Below are positions 33,412 to 42,288 of a stretch of DNA of 64,000 nucleotides, in pieces (position 1 is the first letter of the stretch; every line of letters begins with the position of its first letter). A model generated the notes under the pieces. The model saw only the letters and a program-made list of their open reading frames with translations, did not search any database and was not told the origin of the DNA. The translations under genes were made by a program, and so were the position numbers. The stretch covers positions 248,001-312,000 of the forward strand of contig NZ_BNAY01000001.1 in NCBI RefSeq assembly GCF_014654365.1, read 5' to 3'. Source of the stretch: Amycolatopsis oliviviridis. Lineage in GTDB: Bacteria; Actinomycetota; Actinomycetes; Mycobacteriales; Pseudonocardiaceae.

Positions 33412-34293
33412 TCACCGACCGCTCAGCAGAACGATCTGATCCCCCGTGACCGAACCCGTCCGAACATACGCCGCCAGCCCGGCCAGCGCGGCCGAACCCG
33501 CCGCGCCGGCCACGGCGCCGTGACGCGCCAGCAAGGTTTGAGCGGCTAGGAGTTCGTCGTCCTCGACGGCGTGTACCGCGCCGCCGGAGCCGTCGATCGC
33601 GGCCAGCGCGTCGGGTCCGTGGAGGGCGTGCCAGTTCACCAGGGGCTCGTTGTGCTCCGTCGTGACGACGCCGTCGCGGGGCAGCACCCGGTACGGGCCG
33701 GGCCAGCTCGTCACGATCGGGTTGTTGCCGGGGGAGCCGACGCCGTGCAGCGCCACCGGCCAGCCGAGGGCACGCAGCCGCCGGTGGGCGGCGACGATCG
33801 TCGTGCCGTTCCCGACTGGGATCCACAGTGACGCCGGTGTGGGGCCGAGTTCCCGGTACAGGGAATCGATGACGTGGCCGTGGCCTTCGAAGATCACGTC
33901 CTTGTAGGGCCCGTCGACGTTCCCGTCCATCGCCCCTTCCGAGACGGCCAGACGATGCGACGCTTCGACCGCGTCTTCGTAGCCACCCGGGACGAAGTGG
34001 ACGTCGGCGCCGGTCGCGGCGGCGAAGGCACCGCCGTCACCCCAGTCGGCGGGCAGGACGACGGTGCAGCGCACGCCTGCCGCCGCGCAGGCCGTCGCCA
34101 TCGCCCGTCCGTAGCTGCCGCACGAGCCGACGACGACCCGATCGTGGCCTTCGGCGACGGCGCGGGCCACGATCGCGCGGGCGGCGGGTTCCTTGTGGCT
34201 GCCGGACGGATAGTGCGTCTCGTCGGCGAGGAACACTCGGACTCCCGGCAGCAGGTCGTCCGCGGGGGCGAGACTGGATGTCCGAGGCAGCAC
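33412..34293 (-). CDS. PLP-dependent beta-family enzyme (threonine synthase/cysteine synthase-like)
   Basis: 293 residues, fold-type II PLP enzyme. The lysine that binds PLP is in YPSGSHKEPAARAIV (about 32-46). A GSCGSYGRAMATACAAAG segment follows, as in threonine synthase-like proteins. IPVGNGTTIVAAH (about 160) is the phosphate-binding glycine loop. GAVAGAAGSAALAGL near the end matches the C-terminal cofactor region. Reaction unknown; a beta-replacement or elimination supplying an unusual amino acid to the adjacent NRPS is a reasonable inference. A GTG at 34311 overlaps the NRPS stop (GTGA), but AAGGGG precedes the GTG at 34293, which I prefer. Confidence 0.75.
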   Translation of the reverse strand: MLPRTSSLAPADDLLPGVRVFLADETHYPSGSHKEPAARAIVARAVAEGHDRVVVGSCGSYGRAMATACAAAGVRCTVVLPADWGDGGAFAAATGADVHFVPGGYEDAVEASHRLAVSEGAMDGNVDGPYKDVIFEGHGHVIDSLYRELGPTPASLWIPVGNGTTIVAAHRRLRALGWPVALHGVGSPGNNPIVTSWPGPYRVLPRDGVVTTEHNEPLVNWHALHGPDALAAIDGSGGAVHAVEDDELLAAQTLLARHGAVAGAAGSAALAGLAAYVRTGSVTGDQIVLLSGR

Positions 34294-34307
34294 GGAACCG
34301 TTCCCCT

Positions 34308-37300
34308 TCACCGATTGTGGGCAGCGAGCAGTTCGTCGGCCTCGCGCTGCAGGTCGTCGCGCGTGCCGATGTTCGCGGGCGGTACGGCGTCGGGCAGTTC
34401 GTCTTCGATCAGCCGTAGCCGCGCGTTGAACCAGCCGCGGATCGCCCACGCCAGCTGCAGCAGTCCACTGAGGACGATCAGCAGCGCGAGACCGCGGCCT
34501 GGCGAGTCCAGCAGCGGCTGGACGAACCGTTCGGCCAGCGGTCCGACGACGAGGTAGCCCAGCGGCATCGTCAGCATCATCAAGGTGATGAACAGGGACA
34601 GCACCCTGCCCTGCAGTTCGAGGTTGACCTTGCCCTGGATGATCGCGATCCAGTGCCCGTCGGCGAGTGATTCGCCGAAGCCGACGAGGAACATGCCGGC
34701 GATGATCAGCACGGGCGACGTCGTCACGCCGACGAGGATCATCGCGACACTGCCGATGCCCATCGCGATGAGCATCCCGTGGCTGCGCCGGGCGGTCCCG
34801 CCCCAGAGTCCCATCACGACGCTGCCGGTGAGCCCGCCGACACCGCCCGCGCCCAGCGCCACGCCCAGCACCGACGCGGGTTGCTCCACCAGCAGCATCG
34901 GCGTGATCACGGCGAAGCCCAGGGTGTAGAAGACGTGGTCGATGACGAAGAAGCGGAGGGCGGCGCGCAGGCCTGGGCGACGGGTGATGAACTGCCAGCC
35001 GGTGCGGATCTCGGTGCGGAAGTTCTCCTCGCGCCGCCGGAACAACAGGTTCGGGAAGCGGACGAAAAGCAGCGTCAGCGCACCGGCGGCGAAGGTGCCC
35101 ATGTCGACGAGCAGGACGCCGCTGATCCCGATCGGGCCGATCAGCGCGGCGCCGAGCATGGGGGAGAAGACCAGTCCGACGCCGACCCCGAGCTGCCCGA
35201 TGCCGCTGGCGTGCCCGAGATAGCGCTTCGGCACCAGCTGGGCGACGGCCGCGAGGTAGGCGGGCCGCTGGAACGCGCCGGCCACCGACGTCACCGTCAC
35301 GGCCAGATAGACGTGCCAGAGATGCAAGCCCTCCGACAGCATCAGGAACGCCAGCGCCGCCATCGAAAGGCCCGCCATGCTGTCGCTCACCAGCATGACC
35401 TTGCGCCGGTCCCACCGGTCGGCGACGGCCCCGGCGAGTGGCCCGGCCAGGATGCCGGGAAGCAGCCCGATCGCGCTGACCATGGCGAACGACGTGATCG
35501 AGCCGGTCTGCTGGAGCACCCAGATGCTCAGTACCAGCGTGCTCAGCCCGCTGCCGACCATCGACAGGAGCTGCCCGAACGCGACCACCGCGAACTTGCG
35601 CAGATCGGGTTCCGCGCTCGCCACCGGAGCCGGTTCTGCGGCGACAGGCCGCCCGGAGACGAATCCGACGAGCGCCTCGGCGAGTGGCTCGGCGTGGCTC
35701 TTGAGGAAGAAGTGCCCGGCTTGCGGCAGGACGGCGAGGCCGACGTCGCCTCTGGTGAAGTGCCGCCATTCCTGACGGCGTTCCTGATAGTGCTCGGTGA
35801 CCCGGTCGCGCGCGCCGACGACGGTGAGCACCGGCGCCTTCAACGGCTCGAAAGTCCCTCGGTACGCGGCGGTGAAGTACTCCTCCGCGTCACGCGCGTC
35901 GTGGCGCACGTTGCGGAGCACGAAGGCCTTCTGCTCTTCGTCGTCCAGATCGGTGAAGCCACCGCGTGCCCGGAGATAGGCGAGGTACTCCCGGTCGGAG
36001 GTGAAGCGGTCCACCGGGACGTGCCGGTAGATCCAGTCGAAGACGCGACCCGGCAGGCGTGCTGTCGGGAATCCCGCGCCGAGGGCGACGCCGGCCACAG
36101 GAAGACCGGCGGCCTCGGCCCGTCGCGCCACCTCGACGGTGAGCGCGACGCCGAGGCAGTGTCCATAAAGGAGGATCGGGCCGTCGATCGCCCGCAGTTC
36201 CTCGACGATACGGCTGGAGACGACGGCGATCGGCTCCAGGTCTTCGTCGGATCTGGAGCGGTCGTGGCCGGGCAGTTCCGCCGCGTGCAGGGCCCAGCCG
36301 GACGGCAATGCGTCGGCGAGCGGCTGGTAGGCGACGGCGCTGCCGCCGGAATAGGGCACCGCCACGACCGTGTGCCCGCCGACGGCCGGGTCGGCGTCCG
36401 TCGCGGTCAGCCGGTGCAGCAGCCGTCGTTCGGTGGGCCCGGATCCCGAACGCGCGTCGAGATGAGCGGCCAGTCGCCGGATGGTGGCGTGCTGGTACAG
36501 CTCGACCAGGCTGGGGGAGGGCTCGATCCGCCGGACCACCTTGAGCGCGGCGAAGGAATCCCCGCCGAGGGCGAAGAAGCTGTCGTCCATGCCGGGATCG
36601 GTGACCCCGAGGACCTCCGACCACACCGCCGCGATCCGCTTCTCGGTGTCGGTCCGTGCCACCGCTCCGGCCGAGCGCGGCCCGCCGCCCGCCGGCGGCG
36701 GTAGCGCACGCCGATCCAGCTTTCCGTTGGGCGACAACGGAAGAGCGGGCAGCGTGAGGATCCGCGAGGGGACCATCTGCGGCGGCAGGCCGACAGCGAG
36801 CGTCTCGCGGTACGCGGCCTCGTCGACATCGGACCCGTCGCGGGTCACGACGTAACCGACGAGCTGCGAGCCATGCGGAGCGGCGGCGCACGCCATCACT
36901 TCGGGCAGCGCGGCCAGCGCGGCCTCGACCTCGCCGAGTTCGATCCGGTAGCCGTTGACCTTGACCTGGTCGTCGAGCCTGCCGAGGAAATCGACCGTGC
37001 CGTCGAGCTGGAACCGTGCCGAGTCGCCGGTGCGATACATCCTGGCACCCGGCGAGAACGGATCGGGCACGAACCGGTCCTCGGTCAGCTCCGGCCGCTC
37101 GTGATACCCGGGAACGACGCCCAGACCACCCAGGTAGAGCTCGCCGACGACACCCGCCGGTACCGGCTGACCATACGCATCCAGGATGTAGACCCGGTTG
37201 TTCGGGAAAGGCCGTCCGATGGGCAACGGCGCGTCGTCGGCGAGGTGGTCGACGGAGCCTTCGAAGCAGACGTTGTCGACGGTGACCTCGGTGACGCCGT

Positions 37301-37440
37301 AGGAGTTGACGACGCGGTTGCCCGGCCCGACGAGACGCCTCGCGAGCTGGAACTCCTTGACGTGCCACTTCTCGCCGCCGCCGATGAGCAGGTCGACGAA
37401 CCCGAGATCCTGCCCGCTGCTTTCGGTGTGGTCGAGCGGC
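34308..37440 (-). pseudogene. 5'-truncated NRPS: adenylation (C-terminal part)-carrier-thioesterase fused to MFS exporter
   Basis: From about 37440 leftward the frame reads an NRPS adenylation domain starting in its middle: DLLIGGGEKW, NSYGVTEVTVDN (A5), GELYLGGLG (A6), MYRTGDSARF (A7), DDQVKVNGYRIELGEVE (A8) and SPNGKLDRRAL (A10). The P-loop-type A3 motif and everything N-terminal are absent. Next come a carrier domain (FALGGDSFAALKVV), a thioesterase with YGHCLGVALTVEV, where Cys stands at the nucleophile position, and a 12-helix MFS domain (about 430 residues) resembling siderophore exporters. The frame is open for 972 codons from a TTG at 37226, but no proper start exists. Upstream sequence switches to an acetyltransferase on the other strand, so this is a deletion-truncated gene. 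A fragment could still be expressed. Confidence 0.78.
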
Positions 37441-37684
37441 TCCGGCGGTACTGCTGGGCATCGAGGACGATCGCCCGGTTTCCCGGCCGTGCGGTGAAGG
37501 AACGGTCCTGGTCGCCATCCCGCCGGACATCGACTTTCTCCGGACCCGGCGGCCGTCGATCGCGCGGGACTGGCGGCTGGCCGTCCGTGACACCCTGGGC
37601 GTGCTGCTGGCAGGCGGAGCCCGGCTGACCGGCTTCGACCGAGCCGCCTGCGGCTACGTACTCACCCGGGGCGAGGGACGATGA
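37441..37684 (+). pseudogene. 3' stub of a GNAT-type N-acyltransferase gene
   Basis: About 80 codons remain, ending in a TGA that overlaps the racemase ATG (ATGA at 37681-37684). The translated end includes TVLVAIPPDIDFLRTRRPS, RDWRLAVRDTLGVLL and GYVLTRGEGR. This is the pattern I know from the C-terminus of the GNAT acyltransferases that precede N-succinylamino acid racemase genes in actinobacteria. A stop lies upstream in frame at 37385-37387 and the sequence before about 37440 belongs to the opposite-strand NRPS, so the first two-thirds of the gene are gone. Confidence 0.6.
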
Positions 37685-38790
37685 AGATCGAGCGCGTCAC
37701 GCTCAGGCGTATCGCTTTGCCGCTGGTCAGCCCATTTCGGACCTCGCTGGGCGTCGAATACGAACGCGTCGCGCTTCTGGTGCGCGTGACCACATCGGAC
37801 GCGGAAGGCTGGGGAGAATGCGTCGCCGGGGCCGACGCCAGCTACTCGTCCGAGTACGTCGAGGGTGCCGAAGACGTCCTCGTGCGGCATCTGGTGCCGC
37901 CCCTGCTGGCGGCGGGGAGCCTGACCGCGCACACCGTGGCGCCGCTCCTCGCCGGGGTCAAAGGCCATCGGATGGCGAAGGCGGCGCTGGAGATGGCCAT
38001 CCTGGACGCCGAGCTCCGCGAGCACGGCCTGTCCTTCGCGGCCGCACTGGGAGCCGTCGCCGACAGCGTCCCGAGCGGCGTTTCCGTCGGCATCATGGAC
38101 TCGGTGCCGGAACTGCTCGACGCCGTCGAAGGGTATCTGGAGCGGGGCTACCGGCGGATCAAGCTCAAGATCGAACCCGGCTGGGACGTCGCGCCGGTGC
38201 GGGCGGTCCGCGAGCGGTTCGGTGACGACTTGCTTCTGCAGGTGGACGCGAACGCCGCCTACACGCGGGCCGACGCCCGGCACCTCGCGCGCCTCGACGA
38301 CTTCGCTCTGCTGCTGATCGAGCAGCCGCTCGACGAGGAGGACCTGCTCGGGCACGCCGCTCTCGTGCGGAGCCTCCGTACCCCGGTCTGCCTCGACGAA
38401 TCGATCGTGTCGGCCCGGTCCGCCGCGGACGCCATCGCGCTCGGGGCGTGCCAGATCGTCAACGTCAAACCCGGCCGTGTCGGCGGTTACCTCGAAGCCC
38501 GGCGCATCCACGACGTGTGCGCCGCCGCCGGTGTCCCGGTGTGGTGCGGCGGAATGCTCGAAACCGGGCTCGGGCGGGCGGGCAACCTCGCGCTGGCCGC
38601 GTTGCCGAACTTCACCCTGCCCGGCGACGTCTCCGCGTCGGACCGGTACTACGAAACCGACGTCACCGAACCGTTCGTCCTGCGAGACGGGAATCTGCCG
38701 GTGCCGACCGGCCCCGGCCTCGGCGTCGCGCCGATCCCGGGCGTGCTGGACGAGGTCACGAAGTCGGTGCGGGAACTGAGCAATCTCTGA
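37681..38790 (+). CDS. N-acylamino acid racemase / o-succinylbenzoate synthase
   Basis: 369 residues, the length of Amycolatopsis N-succinylamino acid racemase (NSAR/OSBS, enolase superfamily). The catalytic lysine pair is in RRIKLKIEPG (KxK, about 160-164). Metal ligands are in LLLQVDANAAY (Asp about 189), LIEQPLDEEDL (Glu about 214) and PVCLDESI (Asp about 239). The second catalytic lysine is in QIVNVKPGRVGG (about 263), and WCGGMLETGLGRAGNLALA closes the barrel. It racemises N-succinyl amino acids or dehydrates SHCHC in menaquinone synthesis; family members may do both. Its usual GNAT partner upstream is truncated here, leaving the racemase gene intact. The start overlaps that stub's stop by ATGA. 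Confidence 0.9.
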   Translation: MKIERVTLRRIALPLVSPFRTSLGVEYERVALLVRVTTSDAEGWGECVAGADASYSSEYVEGAEDVLVRHLVPPLLAAGSLTAHTVAPLLAGVKGHRMAKAALEMAILDAELREHGLSFAAALGAVADSVPSGVSVGIMDSVPELLDAVEGYLERGYRRIKLKIEPGWDVAPVRAVRERFGDDLLLQVDANAAYTRADARHLARLDDFALLLIEQPLDEEDLLGHAALVRSLRTPVCLDESIVSARSAADAIALGACQIVNVKPGRVGGYLEARRIHDVCAAAGVPVWCGGMLETGLGRAGNLALAALPNFTLPGDVSASDRYYETDVTEPFVLRDGNLPVPTGPGLGVAPIPGVLDEVTKSVRELSNL

Positions 38791-38849
38791 CCGCCGGACG
38801 CCAATCCCGAGCATGGGAACCGCGATGATCCGCGCCTAGGTTCGCTGCC

Positions 38850-40001
38850 GTGCCCGACATCGAACCCTTCATCATCCACGCCCCCGACCGTGCGCTGGCC
38901 GATCTCCACGCCCGGCTGGCCCGGGTCCGCCTTCCCGAGCCGGAGACGGTTTCCGATGCCTCACAGGGAATCGGGCTGGCGCGGCTGACGACGTTGCTCC
39001 AGACATGGCGGGAACACGACTGGCGGGCAAGGGAAATCCGGTGGAACACGATTCCCCATTACCGGGCCCGCCTGGACGGCCTGGAGATCGGGTTCTGGCA
39101 CGTCCGCTCACCCGAGCCCGCGGCGCTCCCGCTGCTCCTGACCCACGGCTGGCCCGGGTCGATCCTCGAATTCGAGAAGGTGATCGGGCCGCTCACCGAC
39201 CCGGTGGCCCACGGCGGTTCCGCCAGCGACGCCTTCCACGTCGTCGTGCCTTCGTTGCCGGGATTCGGTTTCAGCGAACGGCCCCGCGAGCCGGGCTGGC
39301 ATCCGGGGCGGACGGCCTCCGCGTGGGCCGGGCTGATGACCGCGCTCGGTTACGAGCGGTTCGGGGCCCACGGCGGTGATTGGGGTGCCTGTGTGAGCAC
39401 GGAACTGGCGCGGCTCGTCCCCGGACGGGTCGCGGGCCTGCACCTGACGATGCCCTCGGCGTCGCCACTGCCGGAAGACCGGGCGAGGGCGACCCCGGAG
39501 GAACAAGGCATGCTGGACCGGCGCGATCTGCATCTGTCGGACGGATACGGGTTCGGGTTGCTCATGGGGACGCGTCCGCAGACCCTCGGCTACTCCCTGC
39601 TCGACTCGCCGGCCGGGCTCGCCGCCTGGCTCGGCGAGAAGTTCGCCGCCTACGCCGACGAGAGGCCGGAATCGGGCGGCGGGGTGAGCCTGGCGGACCA
39701 GGTCGACACCATCGCGTTGTACTGGCTGACCGGAACCGGTGCTTCGAGCGCGCGCTGGTACTGGGAAGCGATGCGATGGGTGCCGCGCAGCGCGGAGGAG
39801 GAGAACGCGCTGCCGGTGACCGTCCCCACCGCCGTCTCGCAGTTCCCGGCCGATCCCTGGCCGACCGCGCTCCGCTGGGCGGAGCGGCGCTACCGGAACC
39901 TGCACCGCTGGACCGAGCTGGAGCGAGGCGGTCACTTCCCGGGACTGGAGCAGCCGGACCTGCTGGTGTCCGAGATCAGGAAGTCGTTCCGGCATGCCTG
40001 A
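38850..40001 (+). CDS. Epoxide hydrolase (EHN-type alpha/beta hydrolase)
   Basis: 383 residues. The N-terminal EHN segment (about 1-105, DLHARLARVRLPEPE and IRWNTIPHYRARLDGLEIGFWHVRS) precedes the alpha/beta hydrolase core. LLTHGWPGSILEFEKVIGPLTDP is the oxyanion HGxP loop. GGDWGAC (about 176) carries the nucleophilic Asp. YWLTGTGASSARWYWEA contains the lid region, and GGHFPGLEQPDLL the catalytic His. These are the juvenile-hormone/microsomal-type epoxide hydrolases common in actinomycetes. GTG start with no strong ribosome site. It stands alone after the racemase. Confidence 0.88.
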   Translation: MPDIEPFIIHAPDRALADLHARLARVRLPEPETVSDASQGIGLARLTTLLQTWREHDWRAREIRWNTIPHYRARLDGLEIGFWHVRSPEPAALPLLLTHGWPGSILEFEKVIGPLTDPVAHGGSASDAFHVVVPSLPGFGFSERPREPGWHPGRTASAWAGLMTALGYERFGAHGGDWGACVSTELARLVPGRVAGLHLTMPSASPLPEDRARATPEEQGMLDRRDLHLSDGYGFGLLMGTRPQTLGYSLLDSPAGLAAWLGEKFAAYADERPESGGGVSLADQVDTIALYWLTGTGASSARWYWEAMRWVPRSAEEENALPVTVPTAVSQFPADPWPTALRWAERRYRNLHRWTELERGGHFPGLEQPDLLVSEIRKSFRHA

Positions 40002-40098
40002 TCAAAACGGTTAAAAGCCCCAGACCTTCGGAGGGATACACCGGCGGTGCGTGGTCTTAACGTCTGAGACCGACCGAGATCGGTGAGGAGCGCGTCTG

Positions 40099-41394
40099 AT
40101 GAAACTCGTGCGCATGATGGGGCTTGCCGTGCTGACGGCGTCGGCCCTGGTGTTGTCGATGACCGCGGCGTCCGCGCACGACCCGGAGACGGCGGAAGGG
40201 CAGGCGGCGGCCCGGACCTTCATGGCGGACCACCTCCCGGCCGAACGGCACGCCGTCACCGGCACCGCGGCGGGCGTGCCGTGTGTCAACGGAAAAGCCG
40301 ACATCTATCCGTGCAAGAACGTGGACCTGCTCAGCGTGCTTCCGCTGTCGGGTCTCGGCGGCGGCAACGGCAACGACATCTGGGGCTGGACCGATCCCTC
40401 GTCCGGCAAGGAATACGCCATCGTCGGGCGGACCAACGGCACCGCGTTCGTCGACCTGAGCACACCGACCTCGCCGAAGTTCCTCGGCAACCTGCCGTCC
40501 AACGGCGGCAGCAGCTCGTGGCGGGACATGAAGGTGTACAAGGACCACGCGTTCATCGTGGCCGACTTCATCACCGGGCACGGCATGCAGGTGTTCGACC
40601 TGACCCGCCTGCGCACGGTCACCACACCACAGACCTTCACCGCGGACGCGCTCTACAGGGAGTTCGGCCCCGCGCACAACATCGCGATCAACGAGGAGAC
40701 CGGTTTCGCCTACGCGATCGGCTCCAACACGTGCAGCGGCGGACCGCACATCGTCGACATCCGGAACCCGAAGGCACCGGCCAAGGCGGGGTGTGTCTCG
40801 CAGGACGGCTACACCCACGACACGCAGTGCGTCGTCTACCGGGGACCGGACGCGGCCTACCGCGGCAAGGAGATCTGCTTCAACGCCAACGAGGACACGC
40901 TGACCATCGTCGACGTCACCGACAAGGCCAGGCCGATCCAGATCTCGCGCAAGGGCTACTCGGGCGCGCAGTACTCGCATCAGGGCTGGCTGACCGGCGA
41001 CCAGCGCTACTTCCTGCTCGACGACGAACTGGACGAGTCACGCGGCACCGACAAACGCACGAAGACCTACGTCTGGGACCTGGCCAAGCTGTCCGCTCCC
41101 GTGCACACCGGCGTGTACAGTTCGCCGGCCACCGCGATCGACCACAACCAGTACATCAAGGGCCAGTACTCATACCAGGCGAACTATCAGGCAGGCCTGC
41201 GCATCCTCGACGTCAGCGGCGTCGCTTCGGCGAAGCTGTCCGAGGTCGGCTACTTCGACATCTACCCGTCGGGTAACGCGGCGAACTTCAACGGGGCGTG
41301 GAGCAACTACCCGTACTTCTCCAGCGGGATCGTCATCGTCAACGGCATCGAGCAGGGCCTTGTCGTGGTGAAGCCGAATCTCGGCGGGAAGTGA
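40099..41394 (+). CDS. Secreted LVIVD-repeat, choice-of-anchor B family protein
   Basis: 431 residues. The signal peptide ends at ASA-HD (about 27). The mature protein is a beta-propeller-like series of LVIVD-type repeats: EYAIVGRTNGTAFVDLSTPTSPKFLG, HAFIVADFITGHGMQVFDL, GPHIVDIRNPKAPAKAG, DTLTIVDVTDKARPIQIS and QAGLRILDVSG. The family is described as choice-of-anchor B, extracellular and of unknown activity. It probably forms a two-gene operon with the membrane-anchored H/M-rich protein that starts 13 bases later. GAGGAG lies before the ATG. Confidence 0.85.
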   Translation: MKLVRMMGLAVLTASALVLSMTAASAHDPETAEGQAAARTFMADHLPAERHAVTGTAAGVPCVNGKADIYPCKNVDLLSVLPLSGLGGGNGNDIWGWTDPSSGKEYAIVGRTNGTAFVDLSTPTSPKFLGNLPSNGGSSSWRDMKVYKDHAFIVADFITGHGMQVFDLTRLRTVTTPQTFTADALYREFGPAHNIAINEETGFAYAIGSNTCSGGPHIVDIRNPKAPAKAGCVSQDGYTHDTQCVVYRGPDAAYRGKEICFNANEDTLTIVDVTDKARPIQISRKGYSGAQYSHQGWLTGDQRYFLLDDELDESRGTDKRTKTYVWDLAKLSAPVHTGVYSSPATAIDHNQYIKGQYSYQANYQAGLRILDVSGVASAKLSEVGYFDIYPSGNAANFNGAWSNYPYFSSGIVIVNGIEQGLVVVKPNLGGK

Positions 41395-41406
41395 CCGGGG
41401 GCGGGC

Positions 41407-42288
41407 GTGCGTAAACCCCGGCTCACGGATTGGTTGTTCCTCGCGCTGGCCATGGTGATCGGAGTGGCCGCGGTCTCCGTGGCGCTCCGGCCCACACCCG
41501 GCTCCGCACATTCGGCTCACCAGCAGCGGGTCGTGACGGCGGACCTGCTTCCCGCCGCGCACAGCGACGGGCTGTCGGAGGCGGAAAGCGGGTACCGGTT
41601 CGAGCGGATCACCACGCCCGCGGTGCGGGGGCCCGAGGTGCCGGTGGCGTTCCGGATCCTCGGGCCCGACGGGAAGCCGGTCACCCGCTTCCTGGACAAC
41701 CAGACCAAACAGATGCACTTCTTCGCCGTGCGCGACGACATGAACGTCTTCCAACACGTGCACCCGACCCTCGCCGGGGACACCTGGCACACGAGCCTCG
41801 CGCTGACCGACGGCGGCGCGTTCCGGATGTTCGCCGAGTTCGTTCCGCTCGACACGAAAGACCCGAAACATCCCGTGGTCCTCGGTGTCCCGTTCGCCGT
41901 GCCCGGTGACACCAGCTTCGCTCCCGTGCCCGCGCCCGCCGGGGACACCGTGACGAGTACGGGCTACCGGGTGGAGCGTGCGGGCGGGGAGACCCGGATT
42001 CCGTTGATGCGGGCGCAGGTTCTCCGCTTCGCCATCCGCGGCCCCGACGGCGCACCGGTCACCGCGGTCGATCCCTATCTGGGCGCCAACGGGCATATGA
42101 CCGGTTTCCACACCATGCTGTTGTCGGCCACGCATCTGCATCCCGTCCAGCAGGCCGGTGTCGCGCTGGTCGACGGCGAGCTGACCTTTCACTCCCTGTT
42201 CTCGGAACGAGGGGAATACCGGTTGTTCCTGGAATTCTCCCACGGCGGGCGGGTGCACACGGCCGCCATCACCGTCGCGGTGGACTGA
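41407..42288 (+). CDS. Membrane-anchored extracytoplasmic protein with His/Met-rich motifs
   Basis: 293 residues. One N-terminal membrane helix (about 9-27) anchors an extracytoplasmic part built of beta-sandwich-like segments. Two histidine-rich signatures stand out: NQTKQMHFFAVRDDMNVFQHVHP (about 98-120) and GHMTGFHTMLLSATHLHPVQ (about 231-250). The H-F-F, D-M, H-x-H-P spacing is seen in actinobacterial secreted proteins found with copper or redox proteins. Metal binding is therefore plausible but not shown. It is 13 bases after the LVIVD-repeat gene. Its 3' end overlaps the convergent GH84 gene by 20 bases. Confidence 0.7.
   Translation: MRKPRLTDWLFLALAMVIGVAAVSVALRPTPGSAHSAHQQRVVTADLLPAAHSDGLSEAESGYRFERITTPAVRGPEVPVAFRILGPDGKPVTRFLDNQTKQMHFFAVRDDMNVFQHVHPTLAGDTWHTSLALTDGGAFRMFAEFVPLDTKDPKHPVVLGVPFAVPGDTSFAPVPAPAGDTVTSTGYRVERAGGETRIPLMRAQVLRFAIRGPDGAPVTAVDPYLGANGHMTGFHTMLLSATHLHPVQQAGVALVDGELTFHSLFSERGEYRLFLEFSHGGRVHTAAITVAVD

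Noticed and set aside
34779-36704. A 641-codon rightward frame antisense to the NRPS-MFS gene
   Set aside because: The composition is charged and repetitive without any domain. The opposite strand has continuous recognisable motifs.
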